Shown: piece after piece, positions 1 through 10,074 of the stretch
Numbering within the stretch: the first letter of the stretch is position 1
Layout of the letters: the number at the start of each line of letters is the position of its first letter
Assembly (NCBI RefSeq): GCF_029168945.1
Contig: NC_083602.1
Location: forward strand, 61,896,600 to 61,960,599
DNA length: 64,000 bases
DNA from: Cannabis sativa
Taxonomy: Eukaryota; Streptophyta; Magnoliopsida; Rosales; Cannabaceae
Reading direction: 5' to 3'
Notes under the pieces: model-generated
What the model saw: the letters and a program-made list of their open reading frames with translations, nothing else
Database searches by the model: none
What the model was told of the DNA's origin: nothing
Translations under genes and position numbers: made by a program

Positions 1-1455
1 TTTTCCCAAACCCCACAAAGAAGTTCCCATCATTTTTGGTAAATATTAATTTTACATTTTTACCATATCATATTCATACCAATTATTTATTATTACATTA
101 CGTAAGTGATTACTTAGCTAATAATAACAACAATATTATGCAGGTGAGTGGTGGAATGCGGATACAGAGACTGTTATCAGCCAGGCTCTTCAGACTGGAG
201 CGGGCCCAAATGTCTCTGATGCCTACACAATCAATGGGCTTCCTGGCCCATTGTACAATTGTTCACAGAAAGGTAAATGAACCACACATGCATCAAATTT
301 GAACTTCCAAAACCTTTAGTGGACCATATATGCTTCTTTTTATATATAAACATATGATTTTGGTTGGTAATAATTTATTTACTGGTTTTGGTTGGTAATA
401 ATTTACATTACATGGTGATTTTGCATGTTGCAGACACTTTTAGATTAAAGGTGAAGCCAGGAAAAACCTATCTCCTCCGTTTGATCAACGCTGCACTCAA
501 CGATGAACTCTTTTTCAGCATAGCAAATCACACTGTAACCGTAGTTGAAGCCGATGCCCTATACGTCAAGCCATTTGAGACTGACATTATACTAATCACG
601 CCTGGCCAAACCACAAACCTTCTCCTCAAAACAAAACCAAATTCCCCACCAAACCACACTAAATTCCTCATGCTAGCCAGACCTTACTCCACGGGCCTAG
701 GAACTTTCGACAACACCACCGTTGCTGGAATCCTCGAATACGAAAACCCCTCCAACAATCACCACCACCACCACCACCACCATCAACATCAAGATAGTCA
801 CAATTCAAATACTACAAAGCAAACATTATTGCTTCTCAGACCAACTTTACCACAAATAAACGACACGTCGTTTGCTGCAAACTTCAGCAGCAAACTCCGG
901 AGTTTGGCCAATTCTAAGTACCCTGCAAATGTTCCTAAAACGGTAGACAAGAGGTTTTTCTTCACGGTCGGGCTTGGAACCAATCCATGCCCGAAAAACC
1001 AAACGTGTCAGGGACCAACTAACCAAACAAAGTTCGCTGCTTCGGTGAACAACGTGTCATTTACTCTGCCTTCTACTGCTCTGCTCCAAGCCCATTTCTT
1101 TGGGAGATCAAATGGGGTTTACACTACGGATTTTCCAAGCTTCCCTCTCAAGTTCTTCAACTTTACAGGAGTTTCTTCCAACAGTACTAATATTACTAAT
1201 GTTAGTAATGGGACTAAGGTGGTTGTGCTGCCTTACAATGCTAGTGTTGAGTTGGTTATGCAGGACACTAGTCTTCTTGGCGCCGAGAGCCATCCTCTTC
1301 ATTTGCATGGCTTCAATTTCTATGTCGTTGGCCAAGGTTTCGGTAATTACAATTCGAAAACCGACCCTGCCAACTTCAACCTCGTTGACCCTGTCGAGAG
1401 AAACACTATCGGTGTACCCTCCGGTGGTTGGGTTGCCATTCGATTCCTAGCCGAT
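1..1455 (+). CDS. LAC17: Laccase (LAC17-like), 5' part, interrupted by a retrotransposon
   Basis: Secreted blue multicopper oxidase that oxidises monolignols in the apoplast for lignin polymerisation. Exons visible are 1-38 (ends ...VPIIFG), 144-272 ([14 protein letters not shown]... to NCSQK) and 434-1455 ([15 protein letters not shown]... to ...AIRFLAD), all with GT-AG introns; the N-terminal exons lie left of the window. The copper motif HPLHLHG is encoded near 1291-1311. NxS/T glycosylation sites are frequent, and a run of eight His codons (CAC repeat, about 758-783) looks like a local microsatellite expansion. Residue order closely follows the Arabidopsis LAC17 type as I remember it. After ...FLAD the retrotransposon LTR supplies Cys then a TAG stop (1456-1461), so this allele lacks the HCHxxxHxxxGL copper motif encoded at 12315-12445 and should be non-functional. 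Nothing else in the visible exons is broken, so the insertion is young or heterozygous. Confidence 0.93.
483..503 (+). promoter_or_regulatory. Probable miR397 target site in laccase mRNA
   Basis: The codons for INAALND read GATCAACGCTGCACTCAACG and one further A. This is complementary to the canonical plant miR397 at about 19 of 21 positions, by my recollection of miR397. Laccases of this clade are known miR397 targets at exactly this LINAALNDE segment. The mismatches fall at the miRNA 3' end and at position 3 of the seed side, so cleavage efficiency is uncertain. Confidence 0.7.
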
Positions 1456-1729
1456 TGTTAGGTCCTTTTTTGGCAATTTAGTTGTCAAAATATTTCTTAA
1501 TTAATGTGCATTTTATTGAGCATTCAATTTGTTTTTATCTACTCTAGACCCTTTTTCCAGGGGGAGTTGTGTTTGGTACTTGTGAACTTATTGGGTTTAA
1601 AAGTTAGCATGTTTCTTTAGGAATTGTTGGTTTTCAATTGTGTTACTCAGGGGGAGTAGTTATTTGTTATGGCTAACTTTAACTTCCAGGTACTTTGTGT
1701 TAAAAATTATTTTGTTCATCTAAAGTGCC

Positions 1730-1741
1730 AAAGGGGGAGAT
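1730..1741 (+). promoter_or_regulatory. Polypurine tract captured inside the LTR
   Basis: AAAGGGGGAGAT followed by TGTAAAGTC is the normal PPT/LTR junction of this family (compare 42264/42265 on the minus strand). Here it sits 274 bp inside the LTR and recurs at 8827-8838 in the second LTR, so it was copied with the LTR. Confidence 0.85.
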
Positions 1742-2396
1742 TGTAAAGTCTTTTTTTTGGCAAGTTAGTTGACAAAATAATTTTTCCATTTATGGTAAGA
1801 TTGGTGTGCATTCATATTCGATTTCTTACCTTATAAATTCGGATTGTAGTTGCCCTTTTCCTTGTTTGGAAAGTTGCACTTTCAGCTGAACTTTCCTTTG
1901 TTGAAAACTTCTCAAAAGAGAAGGAATTCTCTTTTGGAAAGTTGTCTTTTTTAGGGAAACTTTGTTTATTGCCTTTTCCTTATTGATTTCGATTGTATCT
2001 TGATACAATCAGAATATCTAATCTGTTTTTGGCAGGAATCAAACATTAAAAGAAGATCGGACCCGATTTTAGTAAGTTTCCCGTTTCTGGGCAGATTCGC
2101 TGCGTCAGCATCCGAATCTGATGTAGCAGATCGTGTTTCTTTTGGAAAGTTTTTGTACAGCTGCTAATTCGAACTTGTGGTTGCCTCTTTGGTTTCTATG
2201 ATCTATAAATAGAGCCTAGAGAGCAACCATTCGAATTACCTCTTCCATTATTCATTTTCTACATTTATCTTTTGAGAGAAGAGAGTCTTTCTTTGTTTTG
2301 TGAGAGCCTAGTTGTTCATCTAGGTTCTAGTTGTTCTATTTCTGTTCTTACTCTATCCTAGAGGTTGTGAAGAACTACTTGACTGAACAAGAGATT

Positions 2397-2555
2397 GGTC
2401 TTCGGGAGAAGACTTGATAAAGCCTTACTTCGGGAGGAAGTAAGCACTTGGTCTTCGGGAGAAGACTTGTTGAAGCCTTACTTCGGGAGGAAGTAAGCAC
2501 TTGGTCTTCGGGAGAAGACTTGTTGAAGCCTTACTTCGGGAGGAAGTAAGCACTC
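2397..2555 (+). repeat. Three 53-bp tandem repeats in the LTR leader
   Basis: Units start at 2397, 2450 and 2503 and repeat at 9489-9646 in the second LTR. Each unit holds two perfect stem-loops: GTCTTC-GGGA-GAAGAC, and CTTACTTC-GGGAG-GAAGTAAG. They lie about 190-340 bp after the TATA box, so they would be in the transcribed leader. The minus-strand relatives at 41505-41609 and 50628-50732 have two units, so copy number varies. Confidence 0.9.
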
Positions 2556-2928
2556 ACACTTCAAAGACGAAGGGAGTTCGGGCTTGAAGGTGTTTCAAGA
2601 AGTCAGATTCATAAAGTGGATTACAAAGGATTGCGGCAATACTTTAGAGGGAGTCTAAACTTGTTTAAGTCAATTGTCTTTGTAATTTTGATACTTTATT
2701 AATTGATTTCATTCTCTGGGCGTGGCCCCGTGGACTAGGAGTGTTCGGGAGAACACTGATACCACGTACAAATCTCTTGTGTCAAGTTATTTATTTTTCG
2801 CAAATATTTTATATTCGCCTGTTCGGTTTTCTTTGTAAGCGAGAATTACTTTCTCGCCGCCGCAAACGCTTACGGCTTTTATATTTTCGTATATACAACT
2901 GACATTTGCAAAAACTCGGTTTTTCATT

Positions 2929-2940
2929 TGGTATCAGAGC
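2929..2940 (+). promoter_or_regulatory. Primer binding site (initiator tRNA-Met)
   Basis: TGGTATCAGAGC, the standard Copia PBS complementary to the 3' end of initiator tRNA-Met, two bases after the LTR CA end. The same site recurs at 10019-10030, and on the minus strand at 50244-50255. Confidence 0.93.
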
Positions 2941-2984
2941 GGGACACTAAACTCTTAGTGTGGTCCTATAACGTTTTTGTTAGA

Positions 2985-5900
2985 ATGTCATTTTTTGCAG
3001 AAGGAAGTTCTATTTCTAGACCACCGTTGCTTAATGACTCTAACTATCCTTATTGGAAAGTTAGAATGAGGGCCTTCATCAAATCTCAAGATGAGAAGGC
3101 GTGGAGAATGGTTCTATCAGGTTGGTCTCCTCCAGTTGAGACAGATTCTTCAGGTAATACTACTATAAAATCCGAACCGGAATGGTCTATTGAAGATGAT
3201 AAACTTTACTTTCTGCCTACAATAGCAAAGCCTTGCATGCTATCTTTAATGGTGTAGGTGAGGGTTACATTAAACTTATATCATCTTGTGTTTCTGCTAA
3301 GGAAGCTTGGGAGATCCTTCAAACTCAGTTTGAAGGAACTTCTGATGTGAAAAGATCTAGATTTATCATGCTTCAAACTAAATTTGATGAGCTTAGAATG
3401 TCTGATAATGAAACTTTAACTGAATTTTATGAAAAATTATCTCGACATTGCTAATGAATATTTTGCTCTTGGAGAAAAGCTTGATGATTCGTTCTTGTGA
3501 GAAAAATTGTTAGAGTACTTCCGTAAAGGTTGCCTGATACTAAACTTTTGGCAATGGAGGAAGCTAAAGATTTTAGCACTATGAAGGTGGAAGAATTGAT
3601 GGGTTCCTTACGTACTTTTGAATTAAATCAACAGATTAAACAAAAGGACAAACCCAAATCCATTGCTGATAAAGGTAAAAGTATTGCTTTGAAAGTTGCT
3701 GATAATGAAAATTCTGATAGTGAATGTGATGATGAGATTGCTGTATTAACTAAGAATTTTCAGAAATATATGAAAAAGATGGGAAATAAAAAGAATACTT
3801 CGAAAGGTTCAAAAGGTAATACTTTTATTAAACCATCTGTCTCTAACAAAAAGGGAATTCAGTGTAGGGAATGTGAAGGTTTTGGGCATATTCAAGCTGA
3901 GTGTGCAAACACTTTGAAAAAGAATAAGAAAAGTTTCAATGTCACTTGGAGTGATGATGAAACCGAAAGTGATGAAGATAATTCTGAAAATGTTGCCCTA
4001 ACCTCTGTTATGTCTAATGTGTTGTGTGATTCACAGGTGAAAGCTAGATTGGTATGTCTGAATAATACCACCGAACAAGAGGAATCAGATTCAGATGAGT
4101 CTGAAATCTGTGAAGAGTATCTTCCGAATCATACAAAGTCATGTATGAAAAATGGATTCAGGTTGCTTCTGAAAATAGAGAGTTGAATAAATTGAATAAA
4201 AAATTGTCTCATCAAATTGAAATGTGTGAACTGAAAATAAAAGAGTATGAGACAAATGTTTGTGATAAAGATGAAAAAATCACTCTCTTAAAGAAGGAAC
4301 TTGAAAATTTTAAGAAAAATATTCAAATGCTTAACCCTGGATCATCTATTTTTGAAAAAGCACAAAATGCAGGTCAAAGAGGTTTCGCAGGCATTGGATC
4401 AAATGGAATGGAAAATTCTGGAGTCACAAAGTTTGTAAAATCTAGTGTTCCAACGAATCATTCTGAGGCTACAAAGTTTGCTGCCACAGTTTCACAGACT
4501 GTTGTAGCAAGAGCTGTTTCTGATGTCGCAAAATCTCCAGAATTTTCGAAAAGAGTAAGATCTCAGGTAAAAATATTTGTTCCTACTTGTCATTTTTGTG
4601 GTAGAAAAGGACATATTAGACCTAAATGTTTCACGTTGAAAAATTTGTTTAAAACAAATTATTTTGGTAATTTGAATTTTTTTCAAAAGAAACATAGTGC
4701 TTTGAAACAAAAATGGGTTGAAAAAGAAAAATGTCTAGTTGGTTTTTCTGATAAAAGTGCTGCTTCTCAAATGTGGTATTTTGACAGTGGTTGTTCTAGA
4801 CATATGACAGGTGACAAGGATTTTTTAATGAATATCAAACCAATGCAATATTGTGAGGTCACGTTTGGTAATGGCTTAGCTGGTAAAGTTGTTGGTATGG
4901 GAACTCTAAATTTTGAAGGGTTACCTAGACTGAAAAATGTGATGTTAGTTGAAGGACTAAGGGCTAATTTACTTAGCATTAGTCAAATTTGTGACCAAGG
5001 GTATACTGTTTCATTTGATAGTGATCATTGCTATGTTCTTAATGATGATAATGAATGTATCTTGCAAGGATTTCGATCCAATGATAACTGTTACACTCTA
5101 ACCCCTGTGTTTACTTGTCATTCAGCTATCAACAACACCACAAATTTGTGGCATGCCAAGCTTGGGCATATTAATTATAAAAACCTGAAAAAATTGTCAA
5201 ATGCAGGTATTGTTCGAGGACTCCCCAAGCTTGGTAAAGAAAGTGTTGGTAAGTGTGAGCCGTGTCAACTTGGGAAGCAATTAAAACTCACTCACAAGCC
5301 TGTGTCTGATATCAATACCTCAAAAGTATTGGAATTGCTTCACATGGATCTTATGGGTCCAATCCAAGTTGAAAGTTTGAATGGTAAACGATATATCTTT
5401 GTGTGTGTTGATGATTTCTCTCGTTTTACTTGGGTAGATTTCTTAAGAGAAAAATCTGACACTTTTGATGCCTTTAAAACTCTTTGTCTGAGATTAAGAG
5501 TTGAGAAAGGTTGTAATATTGGGAAAATTGTTCGAATTCGAAGTGATCATGGTAAGGAGTTTGAAAATTCTATGTATGATGATTTTTGCAAGTCTACAGG
5601 TATAACTCATGAATTTTCAGCTCCCAAAACTCCTCAACAAAATGGAGTTGTTGAGAGGAAGAATCGAACATTGCAGGAAATGGCAAGAGTGATGTTAAAT
5701 AGCAAGAAGTTGACAAAGCGCTTATGGGCTGAAGCTATTAACACAGCTTGCTACATAATAAACAGATTGTTTATTCGTCCAGGTACCTCAAAAACATCTT
5801 ATGAAATCTGGAAAAGTAAGCGGCCCAATGTAAGTCATTTTCATATTTTTGGATGTGTGTGTTATGTCTATAGAGATCGTGAGCATATTGGTAAACTTGA

Positions 5901-6945
5901 TGCTAAAAGTGATGTTGGTGTGTGTATTGGATATTCCTTAAACAGTAGAGCTTATCGTGTTTATAACATGAGAACTCAAACTGTTTTGGAATCAGCTAAT
6001 GTGGTTGTTGATGATATAGTTTTTGGTTCTACATCTAACCATGAAGTGCAGGTATTTGTTGATCAAATGAAAAGTGAATTTGAAATGAGCATGGTTGGTG
6101 AGCTTAATTTCTTTTTGGGTCTTCAAGTGAGACAAATTGAAGGAGGTACATTTGTATCTCAAAGCAAGTATGCTAAGAACCTGGTCAAGAAATTTGGCCT
6201 TGAATCGGCTAAGCAGGTAAGTACTCCTATGAGCACCACACTGAAATTAACAAAAGATGAGAATGGAGTAAAGGTAGACACTACACTCTATCGTAGCATG
6301 AGTGGAAGTCTTTTGTATTTAACTGCTAGTCGTCCTGATATCTGTTACAGTGTGGGAGTGTGTGCTAGATATCAAAGTAATCCTATGGAATCTCATGTAT
6401 CAGCTATAAACAGGATTATTAGATATGTTAATAGCACTCCTGATTATGGAATTTGGTACTCGAAAGATACCAATTCAAATCTTGCTTGTTTTAGTGATGC
6501 AGATTGGGCAGGAAATGCTGATGATCGAAAGAGCACAAGTGGAGGATGTTTCTTTCTTGGGAATAATCTAGTATCTTGGCATAGCAAGAAACAGAATTCC
6601 ATCTCCTTATCCACTGCCGAAGCTGAGTACATCGCTGCTGGCAGTTGTTGTACTCAACTATTGTGGTTGAAACAAATGTTGATTGATTATGGGCTTGAAT
6701 TGGGTGTTTTGACTATTTTTTGTGACAATACTAGTGCCATAAATATTTTCAAAAATTCTGTTCAACATTCTAGAACAAAGCACATTGATATAAGACACCA
6801 CTTTATCAGGGAACTTGTTGAAAATAAATCATTGCAATTAGAATATGTTGATACTGAAAAACAATTAGCTGATATTTTCACAAAGGCCCTAGATGCAAGT
6901 CGCTTTGACTCCCTCAGAAAGTCGTTGGGAGTTTGCATTGTTTAA
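2985..6945 (+). pseudogene. Copia gag-pol with broken gag and deleted reverse transcriptase
   Basis: Gag begins MSFFAEGSSISRPPLL at 2985. Domains in order: gag, zinc knuckles (CRECEGFGHIQAEC; CHFCGRKGHIRPKC), protease (YFDSGCSRHM, about 4780), GAG-pre-integrase HHCC, integrase core ending in PQQNGVVERKNR, RNase H (SLSTAEAEYIAA). Compared with the intact copy at 10075-12200, gag has frame breaks near 3208, 3443, 3491, 3523-3536 and 4121; from 4141 to the stop at 6945 one frame stays open. Reverse transcriptase is missing: the sequence jumps from ...ANVVVDD to IVFGSTSNHEV across a TGATGAT repeat (6009-6015). Relative to the minus-strand copy, 924 bp are absent, exactly in frame. The element could only move with enzymes supplied by a relative. 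Confidence 0.92.
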
Positions 6946-7164
6946 TTTTATCTGCTCATAATTCTTGTACAATAGTGTTATGTGATTCATCTCTAGCTCT
7001 TAATCTTCTATCATTGTATTTTGACAAATCATGTTTATGCTTTTGGTTTATAATTAGTTAGGATCTCAGTCTGATCATACTTTGTGATGTTGTGCTAAAA
7101 GGTTCATGTTACTCTTTTTGTGTGTCTAGGATTAAATAATGTTCTTATACAGAGTTGAGCAATT

Positions 7165-7432
7165 TTTGTTTCAGTCTTGTCAGGCCCCTTGCTGGAATAG
7201 AGCTACCCATACTGAGGTGTGAAAGCCATCTGATGAGTAAGCTGGAACATTGTAATTAGCAACTATGATGAGGATGCACTACCATAGAAAAGGGCTACCT
7301 TCAGTATGGTGTGAAAGCATCCAGTTGCGGGATCAAATTGAAAAAGGCGAAAATGAAAAATCTTGCCAAGGACAATGATCCTATTTTCACTGCACACACT
7401 TATGTCTGACAAGTGTGTTCAAATCTGTAAGT
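7165..7432 (+). other. Conserved non-coding block after pol, ending in a splice-donor motif
   Basis: This stretch is nearly identical to the minus-strand block at about 44836-45105 of the related element. It holds two imperfect copies of GCTACC(n)GTGTGAAAGC (about 7200-7230 and 7290-7322) whose cores CATACTGA and TCAGTATG are reverse complements, so the two could pair. It ends with GTAAGT at 7427-7432. A good acceptor (polypyrimidine, then TTTCAG at 8095-8100) lies just before the ORF3 start at 8107. I infer a possible spliced ORF3 message; the alternative is simple copying of a shared untranslated region. Confidence 0.55.
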
Positions 7433-8106
7433 CTCCTCTATTAAAATTAAATTGATAATCCTGGTTCACAATTTTCAGTAACATGCATATCTTTTTCCTC
7501 AACATCAATTAAGTATGATTATTTCATGAGATACTAATTAGTTATTTTCCTTAAAAGCATAACATGTATTCTACTTTGTCAATTGTCAATGATATTTGAT
7601 TTCTCTGCTTGATTCGAATCACATATACTTATTGTACACATTATATTTTATTTTCGGTTTTAATTTAAATAATAAAAAAAAAAAAAGAAAAAGGGAGGGA
7701 GGCGTGTGACTTGTTTCATGGGCTAAGAAAATTTTGTGCTTAAATGGTAAGTATCAACATTTATTCTTCCTTGATTTATTTTTGATATGTTTTCATTTAA
7801 AGATTGAGCTTTTATATGGTAATGTGTCTTTAATCTTGAAAGATTGACTTATTTTTGGAAATATTGTTGGTAATTCTAGTTTAAAAAAAAAAAGGAAAGG
7901 AGAAATTTTTGCAAGATAGTGGGGCGGTTTCCATTTGTGTTCTTGGGCTGGTAGTTTCTCTTTTTAAGTTGGTTTCCTCTTTTGATCCTCTCTCTCATGA
8001 TTGTATAAACCAACCTCTTTTGTCTTTTATTTTCCTAGCCTAGCTACCCGATTCCTATTTGTTTGTGTTCTTGTTCTTTGTTTCTCATTCTTACTTTCAG
8101 AAATTC

Positions 8107-8271
8107 ATGGCTACAACTAAGAACCTATGGCATCCAAGGAAAATGGTGAAATCTGAATAAGCCCCCTCAAATGCTCCTCTTGTTGCTCCAATCGTCTTGC
8201 TACCATGGAGGAGGTTCAGCAAGAGATGTTCAAGCAGTTGTCCTCATTGATCAAGCTTTATGGGGCATAAG
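8107..8271 (+). pseudogene. Deletion remnant of the retrotransposon third ORF
   Basis: The first roughly 110 bases from ATG 8107 align with the start of the ORF at 42665-44143 (minus), and the last roughly 70 bases match the end of that reading frame (GTTCAGCAAGAGATG...). The middle, about 1.3 kb, is gone and the 5' piece has an early stop (TGAATAAG near 8152). It shows that both elements descend from a three-ORF ancestor. Confidence 0.8.
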
Positions 8272-8540
8272 TTTTCTTTCTTTTGGTTTTTGTTGGACAT
8301 ATTTCTATTTTTTCATTGCTTTTTGTCTTTGGCCCTTATAGATAAACAAAAAGGGGGAGTAATTGTATACTCAACTGTCTAGGGGGAGTTGAGGTTTGTG
8401 TTTGTGTTCATCTTTGGTCAAAGTTAGCTGTTTATTTTGGTTTAATGTTGTGCTTCTCAGGGGGAGTTTTTATGTTTATTTTGCTAACTTTGTTTTGTAG
8501 GTGGTTGTTAATTAATAATATTTTGATTATCTAAAGTGCC

Positions 8541-8552
8541 AAAGGGGGAGAT
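8541..8552 (+). promoter_or_regulatory. 3' polypurine tract
   Basis: AAAGGGGGAGAT immediately before the TG of the second LTR. Further GGGGGAG motifs at about 8353, 8380 and 8460 form the multiple-PPT cluster typical of Sireviruses. Confidence 0.88.
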
Positions 8553-10016
8553 TGTTAGGTCCTTTTTTGGCAATTTAGTTGTCAAAATATTTCTTAATTA
8601 ATGTGCATTTTATTGAGCATTCAATTTGTTTTTATCTACTCTAGACCCTTTTTCCAGGGGGAGTTGTGTTTGGTACTTGTGAACTTATTGGGTTTAAAAG
8701 TTAGCATGTTTCTTTAGGAATTGTTGGTTTTCAATTGTGTTACTCAGGGGGAGTAGTTATTTGTTATGGCTAACTTTAACTTCCAGGTACTTTGTGTTAA
8801 AAATTATTTTGTTCATCTAAAGTGCCAAAGGGGGAGATTGTAAAGTCTTTTTTTGGCAAGTTAGTTGACAAAATAATTTTTCCATTTATGGTAAGATTGG
8901 TGTGCATTCATATTCGATTTCTTACCTTATAAATTCGGATTGTAGTTGCCCTTTTCCTTGTTTGGAAAGTTGCACTTTCAGCTGAACTTTCCTTTGTTGA
9001 AAAACTTCTCAAAAGAGAAGGAATTCTCTTTTGGAAAGTTGTCTTTTTTAGGAAAACTTTGTTTATTGCCTTTTCCTTATTGATTTCGATTGTATCTTGA
9101 TACAATCAGAATATCTAATCTGCTTTTGGCGGGAATCAAACATTAAAAGAAGATCGGACCGATTTTAGTAAGTTTCTAGTTTCGCGTATTCGCTGCGTCG
9201 ACATCCGAATCTGATGTAGCAGATCGTGTTTCTTTTGGAAAGTTTTTGTCAATTGCTAATTCGAACTTGTGGTTGCCTCTTTGGTTTCTATGATCTATAA
9301 ATAGAGCCTAGAGAGCAACCATTCGAATTACCTCTTCCATTATTCATTTTCTACATTTATCTTTTGAGAGAAGAGAGTCTTTCTTTGTTTTGTGAGAGCC
9401 TAGTTGTTCATCTAGGTTCTAGTTGTTCTATTTCTGTTCTTACTCTATCCTAGAGGTTGTGAAGAACTACTTGACTGAACAAGAGATTGGTCTTCGGGAG
9501 AAGACTTGATAAAGCCTTACTTCGGGAGGAAGTAAGCACTTGGTCTTCGGGAGAAGACTTGTTGAAGCCTTACTTCGGGAGGAAGTAAGCACTTGGTCTT
9601 CGGGAGAAGACTTGTTGAAGCCTTACTTCGGGAGGAAGTAAGCACTCACACTTCAAAGACGAAGGGAGTTCGGGCTTGAAGGTGTTTCAAGAAGTCAGAT
9701 TCATAAAGTGGATTACAAAGGATTGCGGCAATACTTTAGAGGGAGTCTAAACTTGTTTAAGTCAATTGTCTTTGTAATTTTGATACTTTATTAATTGATT
9801 TCATTCTCTGGGCGTGGCCCCGTGGACTAGGAGTGTTCGGGAGAACACTGATACCACGTACAAATCTCTTGTGTCAAGTTATTTATTTTTCTGCAAATAT
9901 TTTATATTCTGCCTGTTCAGTTTTGCTGTAGCAGAATTACTTTCTGCTGCTGCAAACGCTTACAGTTTTTATATTTTCGTATATACAACTGACATTTGCA
10001 AAAACACGGTTTTTCA
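8553..10016 (+). repeat. Second LTR of the laccase-borne Copia
   Basis: 1464 bp, TG...CA, with TATA box at 9296-9304, triple 53-bp repeats at 9489-9646 and internal PPT at 8827-8838. It differs from LTR 1 mainly at CAG/CTG sites around 9131-9255 (for example GGCGGG for GGCAGG, GTCGAC for GTCAGC) and around 2799-2880 of LTR 1. It is followed by another PBS rather than by host DNA, so it lies between two internal regions. Confidence 0.92.
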
Positions 10017-10074
10017 TTTGGTATCAGAGCGGGACACTAAACTCTTAGTGTGGTCCTATAACGTTTTTGTTAGA

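Larger units (their letters stand above)
1456..2926 (+). repeat. 5' LTR of the laccase-borne Copia
   Basis: Begins TGTTAGGTCC directly after laccase ...GCCGAT and ends ...GGTTTTTCA, two bases before the tRNA-Met type primer binding site. Length is 1471 bp, and it matches 8553-10016 almost base for base. TATA box TATAAATAG is at 2204-2212. The first 286 bp are an extension: a second LTR-like start (TGTAAAGTC) lies at 1742, immediately after an internal polypurine tract, and it is that shorter form which begins the LTR of the related element at 41135-42264. The LTR is therefore composite. Confidence 0.92.

Noticed and set aside
36..302. Open frame across the first laccase intron
   Set aside because: It reads through an intron; the laccase exons use other frames and GT-AG borders at 39 and 143.
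1100..1450. Overlapping open frames on both strands inside the laccase exon
   Set aside because: Out-of-frame shadows of a long conserved coding exon.
2397..2555. CRISPR-like array of regular repeats
   Set aside because: The 53-bp units are contiguous with no spacers and lie in a plant retrotransposon LTR.
9814..10074. Gag ORF starting inside the LTR (MAPWTRS...)
   Set aside because: The frame is open by chance through the LTR end and PBS; the family start is MSFFAEG at 10075, as in the other two copies.
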